From Platycnemis pennipes (taxonomy: Eukaryota; Arthropoda; Insecta; Odonata; Platycnemididae): a stretch of DNA of 64,000 nucleotides. The DNA lies in assembly GCA_933228895.1 (NCBI GenBank), contig OW121857.1, positions 73,527,672-73,591,671 of the forward strand, written 5' to 3'. Shown piece after piece: positions 56,431 to 64,000 of the stretch; the stretch's first letter is position 1; each line of letters opens with the position of its first letter. Below the pieces are notes generated by a model. The model was not told the origin of the DNA. It did no database searches and saw nothing but the letters and a program-made list of their open reading frames with translations. Made by a program: the position numbers and the translations under genes.

Positions 56431-56748
56431 AGGGGATCGCGTTGGTGTGGTGCCTGGAGTACTGGCGTCCCATCCCGAGGGATCAGGTTCGATTCCCGGC
56501 AGTGGCGGAGTTTTCAGTGGAAAACCGATCCCCACTTAAGTGCCTAGTGGAGGGCATTTAAAGTTCAGTAGTCCTTCCGTCGATTGGGACGTTAAGCTGT
56601 GGTCCCCTTGGCGCCTTTCGTTAAGAGTAGGCTAATGCCAACGCCGGGTTTCTCTTCACCCTTCCTCCGTTCCCTGAAAACTCCTACCATTACACAATCA
56701 CCCACCTATCTTAAATTATCTCAGCTGTCGGTCCCTTCCCCTGAATAA
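56431..56748 (+). repeat. tRNA-derived SINE, first family, full-length copy
   Basis: GGGATCGCGTTGGTGTGGTG (box A region) and GATCAGGTTCGATTCCCGG (box B) lead a ~320-bp unit. Body: TCAGTGGAAAACCGATCCCC, AAGTTCAGTAGTCCTTCCGT, GGGACGTTAAGCTGTGGTC, TAGGCTAATGCCAACGCCGG, CTCAGCTGTCGGTCCC. It aligns end to end with the minus-strand copy at 59297-59611. Confidence 0.88.
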
Positions 56749-56869
56749 CAAACCAATCTATAAATGAATTATATCTCAGTGTGAAAGTTTAATGATATTT
56801 TCCTAAAATAATTCATATAATAGTATCAACCAGTAGGAGTACTTTATTTAACTTGTCGAAATTTATTTG

Positions 56870-57420
56870 ACCAAATTCTACCATTTTATCCGTTCCTTAC
56901 CCATCATGGCAAGGAGTGTACTGTACTTCTTCCATTTTGTTATTCATCTTTCTCGGGCTTTCTTGGAGACAGTTTTAGCCCCTGCCTTCTTCTGCGACTC
57001 TTTCTTCCACCCACTTTTTCCCCTCCTCCTTATCACTCCATCTTCACCCCTATCTCCCCTTTTGAAAAAGGAAAAAAGGGGAGGAAAGGAGAGTGAAGTG
57101 CATGTGCCCTTCGGGCCATCAAATTCCTAAGTCGACATTCCATGTAAAATTCATGGAATGGGAGACAACACCGCGAAAGCGTTTCCACCCACCCCTTTCT
57201 CTTTCACACCATCCTGCTGTCTCTTACCCTTTATCCCTTCATTCTTTAAAATTCTCTCTTTTTCTTTCCTGCTGCGGGCAGTTCTCTTTTTTTTCAAGTC
57301 TCCCTGCCATTTTCCCATCTCTTGCCTTTCTCTTCTCAAACTTTCAGTACCCACTCCTAATCCTACATTTTCTAGCATGGTAGTCATTTCTTTTACGAGA
57401 GATGACGTTAATTTTTAGTC
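56870..57420. other. pyrimidine-rich DNA, no supported gene
   Basis: C/T-rich tracts (57000-57060, 57180-57330) give serine/proline/phenylalanine-rich frames up to 96 codons. No similarity. Confidence 0.45.
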
Positions 57421-58285
57421 CAACGTCGCTTTGCCAGTTTGTCAGTTCGACTTATTCTCGTTACGCAGGGAACCATCCACTCATCAGCGATAGTTTTTCG
57501 AGGTGCTGCATGAACGTTGTCCAGGAAGCAATTCATGATTGAGTAATGCAGAAGCTAGGTCAAAGGAAAAACAAATAGGCGTTAAACATTATATATGTGT
57601 TGTTATTAGAGATGAATATGGGAAATGTTGCAAAAAAAACGTACTTTACCGATTAGTTTTTGGTAATTTGACACTTTTTAAACATGTAATCATATTTTAC
57701 ATGAGATACATATAGACATATAATTCGGACACACATGTACATATTTTCTTATAAACGGAAAACAATAAGTAGAATATTATCGTAATAACTACTAAAAAAT
57801 ATCAAAGTGTCAAATCAACTCAAAGATACAGGAAATCATATTTAAATATAACTTTCTCCTTAATCAAATACCGAACCGAACTATCAAAATTAACCATATT
57901 TTTTGTTCTCCTAAGTTATAATATGCTTAAATTAAGACCAAACCAGTATACAATTCGTATATAATTTCCAATATTGATTGTACGGTACCGCATATTTAGT
58001 TATATGTAAAGAAAATGCGATCCTAGTAGTTTTTAACCTTCTTGAAAAATAACAATGAACGCTCAACGACTAACTATTACTGCTCCAGGAAACTTACTAC
58101 GCACGCTCTCTCTTTAAGAGGTAGTAGAAAACGCAATGTTTTGTGCTGATAAGGTGCGGTGTAAACATTCCCAAGCATCCACATTTTGCCTTCAATGTCA
58201 CCCGTAGGGTAGCTTGCGTATGCCACATTAAGTGCCTTATAATCTTTTTAATCGGAGCATCTTTAGCCGTAGACAACTACTATCA
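57421..58285. other. AT-rich DNA, nothing recognised
   Basis: No supported frame or repeat. Confidence 0.5.
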
Positions 58286-58289
58286 CTTC

Positions 58290-59060
58290 TACAAGTTCGT
58301 TCCTTCCCGTGGATCTCACGAACTAGGCTTTCCCTTTATCCCATCCCCCTTGTTTTTGGGACGGCATCACTACCACCTGACCCACCCAACCGCCCACGCA
58401 CGCACCTTGCGCGGTGGCAGGAGTGCTTTGGAGTCTTCTCACCCTCTTCTTCCTCCAACAGAGCGATTCCCACGCGCAGCCGACGACGCCAAGCCCCGGC
58501 CTCTCTCACGCACGCGGCCTGGATGCGCGTAAATTATCCCGAAAATGAAACTGTCACTCAAGGGATGCGAAAGTGGACGTCGCGGACGCCCTGGCCGGAT
58601 TGTTACCGGCAGAAAGTGAGGGTTGAATTGGAAGGGGGTAAAATGGAGAAGCTTGGGTGAATGGGGTGGATGCGCGGGGGTGGAATGGGACTGGCGAAAT
58701 GGGATTTAGGTGGGGTGGTAACGGGGGGGGGGAGGCTTGAGTATTTTTCCACCCCACATGGCGTGGGTGGGTGGTGAGGTTGTTGTTTGGGGGGGGGAGG
58801 GAGGAGGTTCGCCTCAAATTTTGGGGTTTGGGGGTGGTCGGAGCTGTCGTCATTCTGTTGGAGAAGGCCGTGGACGTGTGCTACGGCCGAAGAGTCCGTG
58901 TTTATGATGGGTTTAAGATTTTTAAGTGGGCGGCTGAGTGGAGGAGGATCCGTGGCAGCCACTGAAGGGATTGGCCCCGGCGTGGGACGGGGAACAAAAG
59001 GGAGGCGAAAGCGGTCAGATTAACCGGTGTTACGCCGAGAGTGGTAGAGGGGCGTTCTAA
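58290..59060. other. CpG- and G-rich island
   Basis: The first half is CpG-rich and C-skewed (CGCAGCCGACGACGCC, CACGCACGCGGCC), the second G-rich with long G runs near 58725 and 58788-58800. Frames of 119-142 codons are proline- or arginine-rich without similarity. A promoter-type CpG island is possible but no exon is supported. Confidence 0.5.
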
Positions 59061-59296
59061 TTTGACGCGAGAGTTAGGATAGAGGTAGTTTTGCGCGAAT
59101 TTCGAAACGACATCTTTCTGAGTTACGAGTCAATCAATCTTAAAACTATCTCACGTGATCTATGTTGCTCAGTCTTACTTAACCATAACCATTAATACAT
59201 TTTATCAGAATTTTTATTCTCACGTATTATCAAATGCTTTACAAAGTTCACTATTTTTGTATACTTTGTGCTATTAAATAAGTTCATATCTCTGTT

Positions 59297-59611
59297 AGGT
59301 TATTGTGGGGAGGCGACCAACAGCTAAGATTATTTAGGATAGGTGGGTAAATGGGTAGTGGTAGGAGCTTTAAGGGAACGGAGTAATGATGGAGAGAAAC
59401 CCGGCGTCGGAATTAGCCTACTCCGCCTACTCATAACGACCACGGCTTAACGTCCCATCCGATGGACAGTGTACTGAACTTGAAATGCATTCCACTAGGC
59501 ACTCAAGTGGGGACCGGTTTTCCACTGAATAATCCGCCACTACCGCGAATCGAACCCGGGCCATCGGGATGGGAGGTCAGTACTCTAAGCCACCACACCA
59601 ACCCGATCCCC
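59297..59611 (-). repeat. tRNA-derived SINE, first family, with 13-bp target duplication
   Basis: Reverse-complement copy of 56431-56748. TCATATCTCTGTT (59284-59296) and TCATATCTCCGTT (59612-59624) flank it, a 13-base target duplication with one mismatch, as left by LINE-driven target-primed reverse transcription. Box B on the minus strand is GGGTTCGATTCGCGG. Confidence 0.92.
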
Positions 59612-59624
59612 TCATATCTCCGTT

Positions 59625-60810
59625 TGAGGAGAGTAATATGTGAGTTTCGCTATAAATAACGTTATATTCAGAGTTCCGTATGAATGGGAATCAGTTCCCT
59701 TCGGAAGTTCTTATTGTGCATTACGTCTCAGCACAATTTTATTTTGGATTTCAAAGCTTAAAATCGTGCTCAGGTTACCATTAAATGATATTTTATTTTT
59801 TTGCCTAGCTATGCATATATAGGGAACAAATGTTTTGAAAATGTTTAATATTTAAGAAATATGATAATATAAAATTATCTTCATGTTGCGAGAGAGAATT
59901 GATATAAAGTAAATGAAATAAATTATTGTGAAGTCCAGTAAGATCTTATTATATTTATAATGGAAAACATACACCATATATCTCCGGAATTTGTTTCCTC
60001 TATTGAAATACAATAGTTAATTCCAGTCCATTAGTGATCAAGCAGTTTGTTTCAGCGTTTGACCAAGAATAGGATTTATTTTATGCTAGCATTTACTGAG
60101 TTCCATTTCTTATATATTTACATTATTTATAATTACCAGCTGCATATTCTTTATATCGGAAATATCGGCAGTCTTGCCATATTCTATTAAAGTGGTTCAA
60201 ATAATACTTGAAGTTGTGTTGAGTATGAGGTAATTTACCTGGTAATAAGGTAGGTAATTTGAGTATAAGGTAAGGTACCTTTTGATATTTTAATTGATAA
60301 CACTTGAATATCATTTTTTTATTGTGTATGTTTAAAATCTATCGCACGTACAGTAATAAATCAATATGCAGATCTTTCCCTAACCCGAAAAATCCAAATA
60401 GCATGAGAGAATGTATCTAAAATGTATATTCAGCGTTGATCTCAATATCCTGTCACGTATGCATTCCACATTTCAACGCTTTCTATAAATGAAAATCGCA
60501 CTCGAATTTTCTGATAGATCTTCTTTTCTTTGAATTTGTATAATCTTATGGAGGTCTTGCTAGAGTACATGTGCATTTTCTTATATTTTCTTAACCTTGG
60601 AAGACTTGTCAAAGAGTATTTAATTTAAAAATAGCGGAAATTCTTGTTACAGTGGTAAAATATGTCCGTTATGAAGATGCTTATGGCATTTTGGTTGAAC
60701 CTAAATGCCACAAATCACCTGAAATCGAAACTTAGTTTTCCATATTACAATAATATTACACCGTATCTATATTTATCGCCGGAATAATTTGACGTGAATA
60801 ATATCTACGT
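59625..60810. other. AT-rich DNA, nothing recognised
   Basis: Only a short internal repetition of AGGTAATTTACC and AAGGTAGGTAATTTGAGT around 60228-60280 stands out. Confidence 0.5.
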
Positions 60811-60814
60811 AATA

Positions 60815-60880
60815 CATCTACATATTACCCTGCAAGCCACCATAAAGGTGTGTGGCAGGGGAATATTATACCCTGTGTTT
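60815..60880 (+). repeat. interspersed repeat B core
   Basis: ACATCTACATATTACCCTGCAAGCCACC, then AAGGTGTGTGGCAGGGG is the hairpin core of the repeat at 19140. Confidence 0.75.
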
Positions 60881-61043
60881 AACACAAACACCACAAATAT
60901 ATTGAGAAAACTTAGTTTCCTCAACTCCTCTGAGTTAGAGTCGAATCTCACGGAGGAATTACTCCAATGAATCAAATCCGTTGTTTTGGACGCATTATTC
61001 TTGCAAGTGAAAAAACCGTTGTTGGGGACACAATGCTCTAGGG

Positions 61044-61351
61044 CAGTGATGGGAAAACTTTTTAAAGAGGGGGGGCAAAAGGAAAGAAAAAAAACTTTAT
61101 GCTGGCCAATATAATTTATTTAAAAAATAAAAATGATACATTTTACAAAATTCTTGTGCTTTTTGTGTTACCAAGTCGAATAAATGACTGAAAGGTTATG
61201 AAGGAGAATGTGATGAATGAAACTGTGACTGCATTTCCAAAATTTTCTCATAATTTGTATCGAACTGGGATTAGGAATAATGCCTCGCGGGCCGCATGGA
61301 ACGTTTCAAGGAGTCGCATCTGGCCCGCGGGCCGTAGTTCGCCCATCACTG
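61044..61351. mobile_element. short hAT-type non-autonomous element (308 bp)
   Basis: Ends CAGTGATGGGAAAACTTTTT and, reverse-complemented from the right, CAGTGATGGGCGAACTACGG. A perfect 8-bp target duplication CTCTAGGG flanks it at 61036-61043 and 61352-61359. The subterminal GGCCCGCGGGCCGTAGTTCGC is like that of the hAT remnant at 22864. No transposase is left. Confidence 0.93.
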
Positions 61352-61741
61352 CTCTAGGGAATTGATTCACCGTTGTCTGTCGGTCCGTCTTGTTGCCGTC
61401 TGTCTTTGACCTCAGTCATAATGAAAATAGCGATTATCGCAGCTATTTTTACGATCATAGCGCATGCATATGATTATTGCAATATTTGGAATGACAGTTC
61501 GGATAATTTTTAAAGCGTAAATAATATATCTTATAAATAATATAGTCATTTAAGCTAATTCATAATCTCTAGTCACCTCTTTTAGGAATAATTTGACATA
61601 TCACTACTTGCTTCTCCTATTGGCTACTTCAAAAATTGACATGTTTCTCCTTTTTCAAATCATTCACTATTTTTCTTAAGCCTGTCATCCGAGGTATTGC
61701 ATTTTCATTCTTCCAAGTACAATCAAATATCTTACTTATCT

Positions 61742-61960
61742 TTATAACATGCAGTTCCAAGTAGTAACCCCGAAAATATGACGTTTATAAAATTTCTTTA
61801 TTTTTCCGATGCCAACTTTTTTAGACACTTCTGACTCAAGATATTTCCAACTAGTCCTCATTATGTTATTTTTGTTAAGTTTCATGATGTTCTTCTTTTC
61901 TTCCATTCTTCTTAGAACATCTTCATATTCACCGTTTGAAATAAGCCGATATTGATAGAC
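61742..61960 (-). CDS. orphan open frame cut by an inverted-repeat element
   Basis: About 70 codons of lysine-rich, seemingly protein-like sequence (VYQYRLISNGEYEDVLRRME; ESEVSKKVGIGKIKKFYKRH) end at 61742. The apparent ATG lies in the terminus of the family A element starting at 61962, so the original 5' part, if any, was separated by that insertion. I recognise no family. AT-rich composition makes chance quite possible. Confidence 0.15.
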   Translation of the reverse strand, partial: VYQYRLISNGEYEDVLRRMEEKKNIMKLNKNNIMRTSWKYLESEVSKKVGIGKIKKFYKRHIFGVTTWNCML

Positions 61961-61961
61961 T

Positions 61962-62490
61962 GGGGTCATTTACCATATTTTTTATTGCCGAATCTGAAAG
62001 AGTTTGTAAAACAAAAAGACCCGTATTTTTCCGTTTTTTGATCCGTCAATTATTTTTAGAGTTTTAAGCGGTGAAAAACTGATGTTTTTAACCCTTTCGG
62101 AAAAGTGGGCGTGGTGCAACCTCTGACGTATATCGACTTCGTCCAATCACAATTGAGCCCGCGAAGATACTTCGCTTTATCGCAATGGGAGGGGCACAGC
62201 TGACTCTGCCAATAGGAGCAGTTGCGACAGCAATTGTGCGAGCAGACCTTCCGAGAATCCCCCTCTACTCCCTTCCCTTCTCCTAAAAGTAGTCATTGAC
62301 GGGAGGAAAATGACGTCAATGTTATCACAGCAGCTTTTTCGGTGGGCGTCACCTTTTGTTTATTTTACTTTTGAGTTATTTGTGAATGGTTGTGGTAGGA
62401 AGATTAATTTTTTCACTAAAATTCATTTTTCGTTTCCATCTAACGATTTAGTGTACAAAATTTCGATTTCGGTTCCGAGTAAACGCCCCC
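61962..62490 (+). mobile_element. inverted-repeat element family A, copy 3 (529 bp)
   Basis: Ends GGGGTCATTTACCA and, reverse-complemented from the right, GGGGGCGTTTACTC. TGACGTCA is at 62311-62318 and CCAAT at 62143 and 62209, at the same relative positions as in copy 1. The flanking dinucleotides are CT on the left and AT on the right, so no target duplication is visible for this copy. Confidence 0.8.
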
Positions 62491-62845
62491 ATTATGGCAC
62501 GATAATGACTATATATTTTGGATATGTTTAAAACCAACCTTGGATAAATTGTTCCTTGAAATCAGATCATTTTTTCTGCACAGTCTGAAAGTAGCTATAT
62601 TGTGAGATAAACGCCGAATGTAAGGGAATAATGCCTATTCTTCCAGTTGTTTGTAGCTTAGAGATTCTAATCACGATATTCCTCTGTCGGAAGGTAAGAA
62701 TGGCTTTGCGGTAGATAGGATCGGAAGCGTTCACCAAACAACTTCCTTCTTGCCTTCCTGTAGCCATCGCTGAGTGCCTGTGGTAACAACGACCCGGCTA
62801 ATTGCACAGATCGCTAGGGCACTGCTGGGGACAGGATATACCAAG
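62491..62845. other. no recognisable feature
   Basis: Mixed DNA. A 66-codon minus frame has no similarity. Confidence 0.5.
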
Positions 62846-62849
62846 TGGC

Positions 62850-63160
62850 GACGGTGATAGGAGTTAGGGGGCTAGGGTGATCAGCTTGGTGTAGGAGATT
62901 AACTACCGTCTTTTTATCACAATTGCCTGGATTCAGACCCTGTCAATAGCAGAGATTTATTAGCGGAATACATTAAATGCTTTAGTTTTACGCAGAGAGC
63001 CTTTAGGGATACGAGGTTTATCCGTCCAACGAGACATGTGTGACTCTCACTCCTTCACTCTTTTCATTAATCAGGCGGAGGTTATATTACTATATACTCA
63101 GCTCTAGAGACCGGGTTTGAATCCTCTTGCTAGCAAGTGTTTTATAGATGTAATATGTCT
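62850..63160 (+). repeat. two tRNA-like SINE fragments
   Basis: AGCTTGGTGTAGGAGATTAAC with TGGATTCAGACCCTG (about 62880-62945), and CTCAGCTCTAGAGACCGGGTTTGAATCCTC (about 63098-63128), each keep a box B-like GGNTTNNANNCC. Both are decayed. Confidence 0.35.
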
Positions 63161-63439
63161 ATAATTTCAGTAATATCAGGTAAGCGAGGAAGCGGAATAT
63201 TCATAAGAGTCATTTAGGATATTGTCATGAGAGGGCATTTCCTCTTGGGAAGAAAGAATAAGCTTAGAGAAGGGGTCATTCGGTCGATGTTAATGGTGAT
63301 TTTACTTGGGGAGACAACAGGGAAATTCATCTGCTCAATTCAAGATAGGTGGTTGCTATGCACTTATAAATATTTTCAAAAAACAGAGGAATGGTAGAGA
63401 GACACTTTCCATCGACATTAGTTTATTTTACGGAAGGGC

Positions 63440-63625
63440 GCCAAGTACCCATCGGTATAACGTCCCATTGGACGGACGATATACTGAACACAATGTTCTC
63501 TCTACACGCACACAAGTGGAGACCAGTATACAGATGAAAATTACCTAAGCTACCGCCGGCATATTAACACTGGTCCTCTCTATGGATAGTCAGTACACCA
63601 CACCAACCTGAGCCTAGGGAACTAC
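63440..63625 (-). repeat. SINE fragment, first family, minus strand
   Basis: ACGTCCCATTGGACGGACGA, ATACTGAACACAATG, CACAAGTGGAGACCAGTATA and AGTACACCACACCAACC follow the order of the minus-strand SINE at 59297-59611 from about 59448 to 59605. It is diverged and truncated at its 3' side. Confidence 0.75.
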
Positions 63626-64000
63626 ATTGGAAATGCGAATGACAATATGAATGCTCCATCAAAATCAACGCTAATCCGCTGAAAGCTAGTAAAGCAACTG
63701 GCCTCTAGGCTCGATAGACAAACTCAAACAGAAGTTACACTTCAACTTTCCTTAGGAAACGCAAATTTTACTATAAGGACATCTTTTAAACATATATTTG
63801 CTTCTTCTGAGCATGGGGAATATCAAAGTAGGAAAAGATTAACATTCTCCGTTTGAAAACGGAAGAACTTTGAAGAAACTTCCAAGAAGCTTTAGCCATT
63901 CCGGGGTAAAGTAAGGGAGTTGAAGCAAGGAAGGTAAGCACGAGAATGGAGCGAGTAGGTGGGGGAGGGAGGCTGGGAAGAACAAGATCAAGCTCTCGAC
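63626..64000. other. no recognisable feature
   Basis: Ends in a G-rich run near 63957-63980 that may be the edge of another island. Confidence 0.45.

Overview
The window reads as non-coding, repeat-dense DNA from an arthropod nuclear genome, probably an insect. It is AT-rich and has no operons, no complete host gene and no rRNA or tRNA gene that I trust. The arthropod call rests on the mix of elements: a Penelope-like element with a GIY-YIG endonuclease, hammerhead-like element ends, a Helitron with an arthropod-type 23-residue repeat ORF, hAT elements, tRNA-derived SINEs and many 3' stubs of one LINE family that end in GATGATGAC. I cannot name the species.

Layout. 1-4 kb: mostly unique AT-rich DNA, one tRNA-like SINE and a G-rich island. 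4.6-5.1 kb: a tandem duplication carrying a SINE tail. 8.0-8.8 kb: a duplicated ~185-bp block. 10.9-11.15 kb: a ~20-bp minisatellite. 14.5-15.6 kb: a 22-bp tandem array, then a decayed jockey/CR1-like reverse transcriptase. 17.2, 36.2 and 62.0 kb: three copies of one ~530-bp inverted-repeat element, the middle one inside a LINE tail. 18.9-22.1 kb: LINE tails and a 5'-truncated Penelope-like element. 22.9-23.5 kb: a hAT element with a perfect 8-bp target duplication. 28.6 kb: a TA-flanked MITE. 30.8-32.2 kb: a minus-strand LINE broken by a Penelope-type terminus. 33.5-34.8 kb: a 163-bp palindromic retro-insert and an 882-bp foldback element. 44-45.8 kb and 50-52 kb: more LINE debris. 53.77-55.84 kb: a non-autonomous Helitron. 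56.4-59.6 kb: two copies of a ~315-bp SINE in opposite orientation. 61.0 kb: a second, short hAT element.

Between these lie GC-rich, strand-skewed islands of 0.3-1.4 kb, recurring about every 4-5 kb. They account for most of the long open frames, which I judge not to be genes. The most interesting structures are the foldback element built of ~15-bp subrepeats, the scattered hammerhead-like Penelope ends, the inverted-repeat element carrying CRE and CCAAT motifs, and the nested insertions that allow relative dating. No antiviral, CRISPR-like or host defence system was seen.
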